Assembly (NCBI RefSeq): GCF_030813495.1
Contig: NZ_JAUSUI010000010.1
Span: forward strand, 113,420-177,419
Length of the DNA: 64,000 nt
Origin: Ancylobacter polymorphus
Lineage (GTDB): Bacteria > Pseudomonadota > Alphaproteobacteria > Rhizobiales > Xanthobacteraceae
Reading direction: 5' to 3'
Part shown: positions 8,991 to 17,500 of the stretch, in pieces
How positions within the stretch are numbered: the stretch's first letter is position 1
Layout of the letters: each line of letters opens with the position of its first letter
Notes under the pieces: generated by a model
What the model was told of the DNA's origin: nothing
The model's input: the letters and a program-made list of their open reading frames with translations, nothing else
The model's database searches: none
Position numbers and translations under genes: made by a program

Positions 8991-9315
8991 GCTACACGGC
9001 GCGCGAGGAGTCTCGCTCCTTGTGCGTTTCGACGTCTGAAGCGTTCCCTGATCCGCGTGATGCTGTACCTAACGGCCAACCTCCGCGGCCTCGCGCCGAG
9101 CGAGTTGCCACGCGCGCTCACCTTCGAAAGTAACGCCCCGCAGCACAGTGCTCCAAAGCATCGCAGCGACTTCGCACCTGCACTATCAGCCCTCAGGCAT
9201 TCAGAATGCGAATACACAGTTGCCGGTGCGATCGGGATCGCCGAGGGTTTTGATATCCCATCAACACTTCGCAATGCTCATATAGGGCGCGCGGCATGAC
9301 CTGCGGCAAGGCTGA
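8991..9315. other. Gene-free stretch between IS5 element and ThDP gene
   Basis: About 325 bases downstream of both flanking features. Short open frames occur on both strands but none resembles a protein family or has a convincing ribosome site. A short weak hairpin (AGGAG/CTCCT near 9005) is the only structure noticed, and it has no T-run. Confidence 0.4.
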
Positions 9316-11109
9316 TCAGCGGCGCCCATCCTGTGGGCGTCCATCCTCCCGTCCAATGGATACGTCGAGCAGGAACGGCCGGCCCAACCTAGCGGCAGCC
9401 ACAGCCTGTGCCATCGCCGCTTCGAGTTCTTTCATCGAGGCGAGCGGGCCGACGGCGTCTACTCCCTGCGCTCGCGCCATCGCCGCGATGTCTGGAGTTG
9501 GGCCATCAATAGCCTGCCCGACCCAGCGATTCGTGCGGTTGCGGCCACGAACGACAGCGACCGAGTCCTGGTGCAGAACGTCGTTCAGATAGGCCTGGTT
9601 ATTGGCGACGATCACCAGTGCCGGCAGTCCGTACTTGGCGGCGGTCCAGAAGGCGTTGATTCCCATCAGGCAATCGCCGTCGCCGATGACGCTGACCGCC
9701 AGCCGGCCGCTACCCTTGAGGGCGAGCGCGGCGCCAATGGCAAGACCCGGCCCGGAGCCGATGCCGGCGCCACCATCCTTGCCCAGATAGTCGAGCGGCT
9801 CATGATTGGGAAAGCGCGCCGTCGGCCAGCCGCGCGGGAGGCTCGCCAGCGTTACGTCCTGGCCGTCCGTGGCAGCGGCCAGCGCATGCGCGATATGGTG
9901 CATGGTCAGTCGACCGTCCTTAAGCGGAGGCACCTGATTTCCGGGGCTTCGCGACAGGTCAGGTGCGCTCGGGCGGACGCTAACGCTGAGCGCGGTAACA
10001 AGGGCGGCGACGGCGGCATCGGCGTCGCACAGTAGGCCGATATCGACCGCCGGAAGGGCGCAGTGCTCCTTTCCCCAGCCATTGTGCAGATGCATGTCGT
10101 CGCCGGCATGGATGACCGGGACCGGCGGCTCGCATCCGTCGAAGGCGATGCGCAGCACTCCGCCGAGATCGACCGAGCCGAGGCTAACGATAAGGTCCGC
10201 CTCCCTCAATACGGCCTTAGCTTCGGAAGTGAGCTTGTTAAATGGCTGGCCGACATGCAGCGGATGATCGCTCGGCACCATGGCGCCGGCCTTGAGGTCA
10301 GACAGCATGCGCCCGTCAACATGCTCGGCGAGGGCGAGACGTAGATCCATCGCCGCCCGCGTCCGGGCGCCGCGCCCAAATAAGAACACCGGCCGCTTTG
10401 CTGCGCGCAGCCGTGCGGCCGCTGCGCGCACGGCGCCTGCATCCGGCGCAGCCGGAGCGGGAGGCGCGTAGCGGGAGACGTCGGGAATCGTCACCGGCGC
10501 GGTGAGAGGCTGTTCCTGCAGCGCCGCGTCGAGGCAGACATAGACGGGGCCGCAGGGTGAGCTATTCGTCATCTGCCAGGCGCGCAGCAGGCTCTCCGGC
10601 ATCGCCGCGACCGAGGCCGGTTGATCGTCCCATTTGATGAAGGGGCGGATCAGCGCAGCCTGGTCCTGCGCTGTGTGCAGCCAGTCGATCCATGGACGGC
10701 GCATTGCCGCGTCCATCGGGCCGGTAGCGCCCAGCATCAGCATCGGTACGCGGTCGCACCATGCGTTGAAGATCGCCATCGAGGCGTGCATCACCCCGAC
10801 ATTGGCGTGCAGCGCCACCGCCATCGCGCGGCCCGTTACCTTAGCGTAGCCATGGGCGATCGCCACGGCATGCTCCTCATGCAGGCACATGAGCATGCGC
10901 GGCGTCTCGTCGCCAAGGCAGTTGACCAGGCTGTCATGCAGTCCGCGATAGCTGGCGCCGGGATTGAGCGCGATAAAAGGGATGGCCAGCGCGCGCAGAA
11001 GGTTTGCGGCGACATCGCTGCCCCAGAGCGTCTCGTTGCCGCTACGCCCTTCAAGGCCGACATCGGCATGGCCGGCGCTCTGGCTGTCAGGATTCATCGT
11101 CACGTTCAT
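9316..11109 (-). CDS. Thiamine diphosphate-dependent enzyme (acetolactate synthase/benzoylformate decarboxylase superfamily)
   Basis: About 597 residues with the three-domain layout of ThDP 2-keto-acid enzymes. The cofactor-activating glutamate is in LHEEHAVAIAHGYAK near residue 80. The ThDP/Mg site runs from GDGDC to NN in VIVANNQAY near residues 495-525. The central domain holds FLFGRGART. An ATG at 11109 follows AAGGG; a GTG at 11118 is also possible. It is the last gene of a reverse-strand catabolic operon (binding protein, ALDH, amidohydrolase, Rieske). Decarboxylation of an aryl-2-oxo acid to an aldehyde for the neighbouring ALDH is one possible role; acetolactate synthase itself is less likely here. 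Confidence 0.8.
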   Translation of the reverse strand: MNVTMNPDSQSAGHADVGLEGRSGNETLWGSDVAANLLRALAIPFIALNPGASYRGLHDSLVNCLGDETPRMLMCLHEEHAVAIAHGYAKVTGRAMAVALHANVGVMHASMAIFNAWCDRVPMLMLGATGPMDAAMRRPWIDWLHTAQDQAALIRPFIKWDDQPASVAAMPESLLRAWQMTNSSPCGPVYVCLDAALQEQPLTAPVTIPDVSRYAPPAPAAPDAGAVRAAAARLRAAKRPVFLFGRGARTRAAMDLRLALAEHVDGRMLSDLKAGAMVPSDHPLHVGQPFNKLTSEAKAVLREADLIVSLGSVDLGGVLRIAFDGCEPPVPVIHAGDDMHLHNGWGKEHCALPAVDIGLLCDADAAVAALVTALSVSVRPSAPDLSRSPGNQVPPLKDGRLTMHHIAHALAAATDGQDVTLASLPRGWPTARFPNHEPLDYLGKDGGAGIGSGPGLAIGAALALKGSGRLAVSVIGDGDCLMGINAFWTAAKYGLPALVIVANNQAYLNDVLHQDSVAVVRGRNRTNRWVGQAIDGPTPDIAAMARAQGVDAVGPLASMKELEAAMAQAVAAARLGRPFLLDVSIGREDGRPQDGRR

Positions 11110-11269
11110 TCGGGCCACCCTTAGGCAGAAATAAGATCCGGAGCCGGCTCGGTCGCTCGCGGTGCGCCAACTCGAGTGTGTAGGGGCGCCGCGGCGCCAG
11201 ACGCGCGCGGTCGCACGGTGTTGCGGGGGCTAGGCGGTGCAGCCCTGCCCGTGCCTCACGGGACGCGGT

Positions 11270-12316
11270 TCAGTCGGCTTTCCCATCCAGGACCAACTTC
11301 TTGTAGAGCGGATCCCACTTGTTGAAGCCGTCGAGCGTCACCGCTGGATCGGCCACGCGGATCTCGACGTCTTTCATCGGCGAGGTTACCTTGGTCGAAG
11401 TAGGGACGTAGTCCAGCGTCGTCAGGATTTTCTGACCGTCGCTTAGCATGTACTCGGCGAATAGCGCGGCGGCATTCGGGTGCTCGGCGTTTTTGACCAC
11501 AGCGACGCCGCTGGCGCGCGCCACTGCCGGCTCGATCACCGTCCAGTCGATCGGCGCACCCTTGGCCTTCGCCTGTGCTGGCATGTAGTTGTAGACGGTA
11601 AGTCCAAGCGGCACCTCGCCGGCGGCGACGAGGTTGTTGAGCAGGGAATGCCCCTTGCGGATCGACAGCCCATTGGTGCCGACCAGCTTGCGGAAGAAAT
11701 TGAGGCCCCTCTCCTCGCCCATGATCTGCAGGACGGTGATGAACCAGTCGATGTCCGAAGCCTCATAGCCGAGCTTATTCTTCCATCTGCGATCAAGCAG
11801 ATCCTCGTAAGACTTCGGCAGGTCGCCAGCTTTGATCCGATCAGTATTGTAAGCCTGCACCCAAACGGCAAGGAAGGTACCGACCCACGTTTTGCTGGCT
11901 GGCATCGAGCCGGGGCGCAGCTCGGCGAAGCGCGGTGAGTTCAGCGGCTGCAGCATGCCTTCGCGACTGAGCGCCTCCAGCTCCGGCGAACTGGTGTGGA
12001 TGGCGTCGACCGACCGGCGGCCCGCCTTTTGCTCCTGGACCGTGCGCTGGAGGATCTGGTCGCTTCCGGCGCGCCAAACCGTCACCTTGATCCCGTATTT
12101 ATCCTCGAACGGCTTGCTCAACGCGTCTACATCGCTCTTGGCGAGCGAGGTGTAGAGCGTGAAGCCTCCCTCGGCCTTGGCGGCGGCCTCGAGCTTCGCC
12201 AGCCGATCGGGGCTGTTGGATGTCAGCAATGAATTGTCGGCCCCTTTTGCGGTGGGCGCTGCCAGAGCGATGCAGATAGCAATATGCCAAAACAGATACT
12301 GCAGGCTTTTTTTCAT
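11270..12316 (-). CDS. Iron(III)-type ABC transporter substrate-binding protein (copy 1)
   Basis: A 348-residue periplasmic binding protein of the FbpA/AfuA-like extracellular solute-binding family. It has a Sec signal (MKKSLQYLFWHIAICIALA) cleaved near AKGAD. GGGAGGGAA precedes the ATG. It shares long near-identical blocks with the binding protein at 29572-30621 (FEDKYGIKVTVWRA, NGLSIRKGHSLLN, VPTSTKV), so the two are paralogues. No permease or ATPase is adjacent; the only matching importer lies at 25330-28201. Members of this family often bind organic anions, so iron should not be assumed. Lies between ThDP and ALDH genes in one direction. Confidence 0.85.
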   Translation of the reverse strand: MKKSLQYLFWHIAICIALAAPTAKGADNSLLTSNSPDRLAKLEAAAKAEGGFTLYTSLAKSDVDALSKPFEDKYGIKVTVWRAGSDQILQRTVQEQKAGRRSVDAIHTSSPELEALSREGMLQPLNSPRFAELRPGSMPASKTWVGTFLAVWVQAYNTDRIKAGDLPKSYEDLLDRRWKNKLGYEASDIDWFITVLQIMGEERGLNFFRKLVGTNGLSIRKGHSLLNNLVAAGEVPLGLTVYNYMPAQAKAKGAPIDWTVIEPAVARASGVAVVKNAEHPNAAALFAEYMLSDGQKILTTLDYVPTSTKVTSPMKDVEIRVADPAVTLDGFNKWDPLYKKLVLDGKAD

Positions 12317-12387
12317 GTGTTCCCTCCCATTGAGACGATATTGCTACTCCGTCTTCATTCGGCACGCCCTCTACTAGGTCTCCTGCG

Positions 12388-13881
12388 TCAGCTGATCTTC
12401 GAGTGAGATGAAGTGGTCTTCATCGACATCAGATGTACGGTCTTGATTTCGGTGTAGCTGAGCAACTCGCCCAGCCCCTCCTCGCGGCCGATACCGCTAT
12501 TGCCGAAGCCCCCGAACGGCGTGCCGTAGAAATGACCCGACGTGCCGTTGACCCAGATGTAGCCGGCGCGCACTGCGCGCAGCATCCGCAGGGCCGCCGC
12601 GTGATCGTTCGTCCAGATTGCCGCCGCGAGGCCGTAGCGGGTCGAATTGGCGAGGCGAACCGCCTCCTCCTCAGTATTCCAGCGGAAGATCGACAGCACC
12701 GGCCCGAAAATCTCCTCACGGCCGATGGTCATGGACGGGTCGACCTCATCGAATACCGTTGGCTCCAGCCAGTAGCCGCGCTCGAATGCGGCGCCCTTGG
12801 GCCGTCGGCCGCCGGTGAGCAGGCGCGCGCCTTCCTCCACGCCGGCGGCTACCATGCCGCAGACGCGCTCGTAATGGGCGCGCGAATTGAGCGGCCCCAT
12901 GTCGCTGGCTGGATCGAGTGGATCGCCGAGCCGCAGAGCACGCACTTTGGCGACTACACGATCGACGACCGTTTCGTAGACCGACTCATGCAGCAGCAGA
13001 CGGCTCATTGAGCCGCAGGACTGGCCCTGCCAGGCGAAGTTCATCGCTGATACCGCCGCGTCGGCTATCACCTGCGGATCGACATCCGGGAAAGCGATCA
13101 GCGGATTCTTGCCGCCGAGCTCCAGGCTGACCGCCTTGACCGCGGTTTCCGCTGCCGCCTTCTGGATCGCCAGCCCGGTCGGCACCGAGCCGGTGAAGCC
13201 GATGCGCTTGACACGCGGGTGGCGCACAAGGGTGTCGCCCACTGGATGGCCGTTGCCGGACAGGATGTTGACCACCCCCGCCGGTACCACGTCGCGGCAG
13301 ATCTGCGCGAGGATGCCGGCTGAGAGCGGGCTCTGCTCCGGGGTTTTCAGCACCACCGCATTGCCCGCCATCAGCGGCGCTGCCAGTGCGTTGGCAGCGA
13401 ATTTGATGGGATGGTTGAACGGCACGATGCGGCCGACCACGCCGTAGGGTTCGTGCAGCGTCAGATGCAGGTGCTCGGCGCTCGCCGGGACGGTCTCGCC
13501 CTTCAACTCGGTGCCCAGCCCGGCGTAATAGTCGAGCGCATTGGCCGCGGATTCTACGTCTCGCCGCATCTTGGCGATGGTGTTGCCGGTGTCGCGCACC
13601 TCGAGGTGCAGGATTTCATCGGCGCGCTCGCGCATGCGGGCGGCGATCTGACGCACGACCTGTCCGCGCGACCGCACTGAGGTGGCGGCCCAGGCGGGAA
13701 AAGCCCGCTCCGCCGCTTCCACCGCCCGGTTGACATCGCCGGGTGTGGCGGCCGGGCAATGGCCGATCACCTCTTCATTCGCCGGATTGATTGATTCCAG
13801 CAGCTTCCCGTCGACGCTGTCAGTCAACTGGCCATCGATGAGCATCGAGGTCGAAAGGGCTTCGATGGCGCGCGCCCTCAT
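12388..13881 (-). CDS. Aldehyde dehydrogenase family protein (copy 2)
   Basis: A 497-residue ALDH with PFNHPIKF, FTGSVPTG, the Glu motif LELGGKNP and catalytic Cys in GQSCGS. The start overlaps the stop of the amidohydrolase gene upstream in the same operon (ATGA), with GGAGG a few bases ahead. It is close to the ALDH at 6695-8152 over its whole length, differing mainly at the termini: this copy has about ten extra residues at the start and a serine-rich tail (KTTSSHSKIS). Its substrate is presumably the aldehyde made by the ThDP enzyme or amidohydrolase pathway (inference). Confidence 0.92.
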   Translation of the reverse strand: MRARAIEALSTSMLIDGQLTDSVDGKLLESINPANEEVIGHCPAATPGDVNRAVEAAERAFPAWAATSVRSRGQVVRQIAARMRERADEILHLEVRDTGNTIAKMRRDVESAANALDYYAGLGTELKGETVPASAEHLHLTLHEPYGVVGRIVPFNHPIKFAANALAAPLMAGNAVVLKTPEQSPLSAGILAQICRDVVPAGVVNILSGNGHPVGDTLVRHPRVKRIGFTGSVPTGLAIQKAAAETAVKAVSLELGGKNPLIAFPDVDPQVIADAAVSAMNFAWQGQSCGSMSRLLLHESVYETVVDRVVAKVRALRLGDPLDPASDMGPLNSRAHYERVCGMVAAGVEEGARLLTGGRRPKGAAFERGYWLEPTVFDEVDPSMTIGREEIFGPVLSIFRWNTEEEAVRLANSTRYGLAAAIWTNDHAAALRMLRAVRAGYIWVNGTSGHFYGTPFGGFGNSGIGREEGLGELLSYTEIKTVHLMSMKTTSSHSKIS

Positions 13882-15143
13882 GCGCCGACCTCCGCTCCAA
13901 CGCCAGCGGCGCGCGCCTTGGCCTCGCGGGCACGCAGCTTCTTCTCCGACCAGACCGGCTCGATATTGAACAGCTTGAGCGCGGTCTCGCCGAGGATATT
14001 GCGCTTGCCTTGCTTGCTGAGGAACGGCAGATCGTAGATCGTGCTCGGCAGATCCATGTCCCAGTGGGGGTAATCGGACGCGTAGAGGAGCTGGGTCTCG
14101 GCCTTGAGCATCTCGAAGGTGACTTCGAGCGCCTTACGGTTGTGCACCATCTCCATCGGCTGCGAGGAGTAGTACATATCGGCGATGTACTCGCTCGGCC
14201 GACGCTTGAGCAGCGGAGCTTCGGAGGAGCGCATCATGTACTCGCTGTCGAGGCGCTGCATGAGGAATGGCAGCCAGGCAAGGCCGCTCTCGATCCACAT
14301 CACCTTCAGTTTGGGGAAGCGCTCGGGCAGGCCGTTCACGATCCAGTTCGTGAGATGGATCATGTTGAACACGGTGAAGCCGAGTGCATGAACCGAGATG
14401 AAGCGGTTAAGCTGCGACATCGACTGGTCGAACCAGTTGTAGCCGGCATGGAAGGAGAGCGGCAGGCCGCGCTCTTCCAGCATGCGGTAGACCTTCATGT
14501 ACGCATTGTCGAAGATCGGCCGGTAGCGTGTTGAGGTAACCATGAAGCCCACGACGCCCTGCTTGCCGCCGAACTCCTCGATCATGCGGATGCTGGCGTC
14601 AGGATCGTTCAGCGGCAGATAGAGCATCGAGCAGATGCGCCGCTCCTCGCTGAGCACGGTCTCGTACAGCCAGCGATTATAGGCGCGGGCCAGCGTTACT
14701 TCCATTTCGACCTGCGGATGCATGCCGAGATGCAGCATCGGCGTCGGGAACAGGCAGGCCATGTCGACGCCCATGGCATCCATCCAGCGGCGCGCCAACG
14801 TGATGTCGCGATGCGGCGAGGGAGGCGTCTGCTCGGTTTTGCGACGAGTATAGCGCGTCACCCGGCCGCCGACGTCCTGGAAGCCGATCTGGCTCGGCTG
14901 GAAATTGGTGCGGCCGCCGCCGATCTTGGCCTTGCTGAGCGCGAGATGGCGGACCGTGGGGTCGTCGATGTATTCGGCGATCTGGCCGAAGGATTCGTTC
15001 TCGTAGTGATGCGAATCGACGTCCATGATGAATAGGTCGTCGTAGTTGCGCGCATCCGCCTGTCTGGCGGCGTTTTTGAGCAGTGTGCTGGTGTCGAACT
15101 CTTCCGTCGCCAGATCGCGAACGTTGTTGGCAAACATGTCCAT
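13878..15143 (-). CDS. Amidohydrolase family 2 metal-dependent hydrolase/decarboxylase
   Basis: A 421-residue TIM-barrel protein of the amidohydrolase-2 (ACMSD-like) family. The strand-1 motif MDVDSHHYE near residues 40-48 is a DxHxxE variant of the metal site. HAGYNWFD holds the next metal histidine, ESGLAW follows, and YASDYPHWD near residue 370 supplies the catalytic aspartate. Family members decarboxylate aromatic acids (5-carboxyvanillate, gamma-resorcylate, aminocarboxymuconate semialdehyde) or hydrolyse ring-cleavage products. The stop overlaps the ALDH start, so the products may act in sequence. The specific reaction cannot be assigned. Confidence 0.85.
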   Translation of the reverse strand: MDMFANNVRDLATEEFDTSTLLKNAARQADARNYDDLFIMDVDSHHYENESFGQIAEYIDDPTVRHLALSKAKIGGGRTNFQPSQIGFQDVGGRVTRYTRRKTEQTPPSPHRDITLARRWMDAMGVDMACLFPTPMLHLGMHPQVEMEVTLARAYNRWLYETVLSEERRICSMLYLPLNDPDASIRMIEEFGGKQGVVGFMVTSTRYRPIFDNAYMKVYRMLEERGLPLSFHAGYNWFDQSMSQLNRFISVHALGFTVFNMIHLTNWIVNGLPERFPKLKVMWIESGLAWLPFLMQRLDSEYMMRSSEAPLLKRRPSEYIADMYYSSQPMEMVHNRKALEVTFEMLKAETQLLYASDYPHWDMDLPSTIYDLPFLSKQGKRNILGETALKLFNIEPVWSEKKLRAREAKARAAGVGAEVGA

Positions 15144-15160
15144 GATGAACCCCTGATGGA

Positions 15161-15460
15161 TTAGATTTCGCCGGCCCAGGATTGCCAGAGCCCGAGCTCG
15201 AACACTTGGAGATCGGCGGCCCGGAGCATCGAGAGAGCTGTGATGGACACGTCGGTTGCGGTGACGTCGGATTTCTCCGGGAAAGCGCTCAGCTTACGTC
15301 CCTCGACCTGACGCTTGGCGGAAAAGGCGCGGACCGCCTGAACCAGCAATTCCTGCAGCGCGGCGTCTGGAACGGTGGCGAGATCGTCATGGGCGAGCGC
15401 CTGCGACAGGTAGAGCGCGGCGGCCGAGAGCGTGCGTTCGATGGAGTCAGAGCACGACAT
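15161..15460 (-). CDS. Hypothetical protein, 99 residues, operonic with Rieske and amidohydrolase genes
   Basis: A small soluble, largely helical protein I do not recognise. It begins MSCSDSIERTLSAAALYLSQ and ends LQVFELGLWQSWAGEI. No signal peptide, membrane segment or Cys/His cluster is visible. Its start overlaps the last 14 bases of the Rieske gene, and it ends 18 bases before the amidohydrolase start, so it is co-transcribed and probably co-translated with them. A structural or assembly partner for one of them is a guess from context only. Confidence 0.65.
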   Translation of the reverse strand: MSCSDSIERTLSAAALYLSQALAHDDLATVPDAALQELLVQAVRAFSAKRQVEGRKLSAFPEKSDVTATDVSITALSMLRAADLQVFELGLWQSWAGEI

Positions 15461-15812
15461 AGAGGCTGTCCTGTCGTTCGACCACGTCGTAGCGCTTGAG
15501 TCGCAGCGCGGCGTCGCCGATGCAGTTCCCAGTGTCGAGGTTGAACTCGTAGCCGTGCCACGGGCAGACGATGTGGTCCTCGGTGTCGGAGAAGCGATGG
15601 CCGAAGAATTGCCGCTCTTCGTTGAGTACGGCTTCGACCTTTGGCATGCGCACCCCTTCGCACGCCGGTCCGCCCTGATGCGGGCAGCGGTTGAGATAGG
15701 CGTAGCACTGTCCCTTGTGGCGGATCACGCCGATCTCGCGATCGTCGACGGCAACGACCTTGACGTTGCCCTCCCCAAGATCGGACGCGTTGCAGACGAA
15801 AATCTCCGGCAT
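15447..15812 (-). CDS. Rieske [2Fe-2S] domain protein
   Basis: A 121-residue single-domain Rieske protein. The cluster ligands are C43 and H45 in RCPHQGG and C83 and H86 in CPWHGYEF. The 37 residues between the two ligand pairs are about twice the usual 15-18; the insert contains VLNEERQFFGHRFSDTEDH. There is no catalytic domain, so it is a ferredoxin-like electron carrier or a stand-alone Rieske protein. It is the first gene of the reverse-strand operon, with GAGGAAG ahead of the ATG. No oxygenase alpha subunit lies nearby, so its partner is unknown. Confidence 0.85.
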   Translation of the reverse strand: MPEIFVCNASDLGEGNVKVVAVDDREIGVIRHKGQCYAYLNRCPHQGGPACEGVRMPKVEAVLNEERQFFGHRFSDTEDHIVCPWHGYEFNLDTGNCIGDAALRLKRYDVVERQDSLYVVL

Positions 15813-15837
15813 CTCACTTCCTCAAATTAGTATGATT

Positions 15838-15869
15838 CCATACGGTATGGCATTTTACTATTATGTCAA
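15838..15869 (-). promoter_or_regulatory. Promoter of the Rieske operon with overlapping operator palindrome
   Basis: On the reverse strand TTGACA (complement of 15864-15869) lies 13 bases before a palindrome CCATACGGTATGG (15838-15850, 6-bp arms, 1-bp centre) covering the expected -10 region. The first codon of the Rieske gene is 26 bases further. A MarR gene starts on the other side at 15973. MarR proteins commonly bind such short palindromes over promoters, so repression relieved by an aromatic ligand is a reasonable reading. Confidence 0.55.
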
Positions 15870-15972
15870 CGGGCCATTGCGCGTGATTGACAAAACGACG
15901 AAACATGCTGTTCGGAGAGGCAATTAGACGGGCGTCGGGCACGACGGATCGAAGCTGTGGGGATCGAAGCTC

Positions 15973-16452
15973 ATGAAGGATGGCGCGACGCGTTCGGCCA
16001 GAACGGCGGACCTCGTACATCCGCCGGCGATCCAAAAGGAATCGCCGGGCATCGGCCGGATGCTGCGGCACGCCGGCAAGGCCTATAATCGTGTTTTGCA
16101 GGAGCGACTCGCCACCTACGACATCGGGTTGGCGGAATATCTGCACCTGCGCGCGCTGTGGTCGCGCGACGGCATTTCCCAGATCGAGCTGGCGCAGAGC
16201 ATCGGCATCGAGAAAGCTTCGTCCACCGCCGTACTCAATTCGCTGGAAGCCAAGGGATTGATCGCGCGTAGCCGAAACGCGCAGGACAAGCGGCAGGTCA
16301 ACGTGGTGCTTACTCAGGAAGGCCAGTCCTTGAAGGACACGCTGCTACCGGCGGCACGCTCGGTTGCGTTCCAGGCGGTGGACGGGTTCGAGGAGGCGGA
16401 GATCCTCATGCTCATCGGCCTGCTGCAGCGCCTGACGGCCAATCTGAGCTAG
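15973..16452 (+). CDS. MarR family transcriptional regulator, divergent from the Rieske operon
   Basis: A 159-residue winged-helix repressor. The DNA-binding part reads ISQIELAQSIGIEKASSTAVLNSLEAKGLI, with the wing RSRNAQDKRQVNVVLT following (residues about 70-115). MarR proteins dimerise and usually release DNA when a phenolic or aromatic acid binds. It is transcribed away from the reverse-strand operon with about 160 bases between them holding a palindrome, so that operon is the likely target. It converges with pcaQ, only 8 bases apart. Confidence 0.88.
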   Translation: MKDGATRSARTADLVHPPAIQKESPGIGRMLRHAGKAYNRVLQERLATYDIGLAEYLHLRALWSRDGISQIELAQSIGIEKASSTAVLNSLEAKGLIARSRNAQDKRQVNVVLTQEGQSLKDTLLPAARSVAFQAVDGFEEAEILMLIGLLQRLTANLS

Positions 16453-16460
16453 CCTCCATC

Positions 16461-17384
16461 TCACCTGCGCTTGGCGGCGACGTCACGGATGGACTGGAGC
16501 AGCGCTTGCGCCGGCAAGGTCAGGCTGGTGTCGACGCGGCTGGTGAGGCCGACCGGACCGAGCGTCTCCGCCGTGTCGACCGGCAACGTTGCCAATATGC
16601 CGTCGGCGACATCCTCCGCGACCACGCCCTCGGAGATGATCCACACCGCATCGGAGGAGCGGGTGAAGCCGCGGCCGAAGGCGTCTGAGACGGTCTCCAC
16701 CTCGTCGCGCAGCCGGCCGATGCCGTTGGCGATCAGCAGGCGCTCGACGATCGGCCGGATCACCGAGCCGGGCGGCGGCATCACCACCTGGTAGTTCTCG
16801 ATCATCGCGATGTCGAACGGGTCGTGCGCCAGCAGCGGATGGCCGGCGCGCACCACCAGCGCCACGCGCTCGGAATAGAGGTGCTCGAAGGCGAAGCCGA
16901 TCATCGCCTCCGGCTCGGCCATGCGCCCGACCACGAAATCGACGTCGCCGAGCCGCAGCAGCGACAGGAGATAGGCGTTCGGCCCGGTGACGATGCGCGC
17001 GCGCGCCGACAGCCCCTGGGCAGCGAAGCGCTCGACCGCCCGCGGCAGGATGCGCGCCGACACAGTGGGCAGCGCGCCGACCGTCACCAGCACCGATCCC
17101 GAGGAGGCGCTGGCGATGGAATGCACCCCCTGGCGCAGCGCGGTGACGCCGACCGCGGCGTAGCGCAGGAAGATCTCGCCGGAGGCGGTGAGCACCAGGC
17201 TGCGCCGGCTGCGGTCGAACAGCGCGGTGCCCAGCAAGTGCTCGAGCTCCTGCAGCGTCTTGGAAACCGCCGGCTGGGTGATGCCGATGAGCGCCGCCGC
17301 CTTGGCGACACTCTTCAGGCGCGCCACTTCGAGGAAACAGGCAATATGGCGCAGTTTGATGCGGGGATCCAGCACATGTCCCAT
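16461..17384 (-). CDS. pcaQ: LysR-type regulator of the pca operon
   Basis: A LysR-type activator of about 307 residues. The N-terminal helix-turn-helix includes RIKLRHIACFLEVARLKSV and GITQPAVSKTLQELE, the pattern of PcaQ proteins. It is divergent from pcaD, as in Agrobacterium and Sinorhizobium, where PcaQ activates pca genes in response to carboxymuconate or carboxymuconolactone. A TTG at 17423 would add 13 residues, but the ATG at 17384 gives the normal PcaQ start (MGHVLDPRIKLRH) and leaves the operator region free. The symbol rests on family and position. Confidence 0.85.
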   Translation of the reverse strand: MGHVLDPRIKLRHIACFLEVARLKSVAKAAALIGITQPAVSKTLQELEHLLGTALFDRSRRSLVLTASGEIFLRYAAVGVTALRQGVHSIASASSGSVLVTVGALPTVSARILPRAVERFAAQGLSARARIVTGPNAYLLSLLRLGDVDFVVGRMAEPEAMIGFAFEHLYSERVALVVRAGHPLLAHDPFDIAMIENYQVVMPPPGSVIRPIVERLLIANGIGRLRDEVETVSDAFGRGFTRSSDAVWIISEGVVAEDVADGILATLPVDTAETLGPVGLTSRVDTSLTLPAQALLQSIRDVAAKRR

Positions 17385-17401
17385 CGCCAATATGCCCTGG
17401 A

Positions 17402-17439
17402 GGTTATGTTTTACGCGCAACAAGTCATTTTACATAACC
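17402..17439. promoter_or_regulatory. Inverted repeat in the pcaQ-pcaD intergenic region, candidate PcaQ site
   Basis: GGTTATGT (17402-17409) and its exact complement ACATAACC (17432-17439) are separated by 22 bases. Known PcaQ sites in rhizobia are dyads built from ATAACC/GGTTAT half-sites, and the arms here carry these hexamers, though with a wider spacing. The dyad lies between the divergent starts of pcaQ (17384) and pcaD (17501), where the activator would work on both. Confidence 0.6.
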
Positions 17440-17500
17440 GTTCTTCGAGTCCTATGAAAGACGCAACGCCGCGCAAACGCGGCCCCAGGGAAACGCATCC

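Noticed and set aside
9057..9299. 80-codon open frame between the IS5 element and the ThDP gene
   Set aside because: No ribosome site, no family resemblance and no conserved neighbour; treated as chance.
6695..13881. Composite transposon bounded by ALDH paralogues or IS5 copies
   Set aside because: Only one IS5 copy is visible and the ALDH genes are inverted paralogues with protein-level similarity, not nearly identical DNA repeats.
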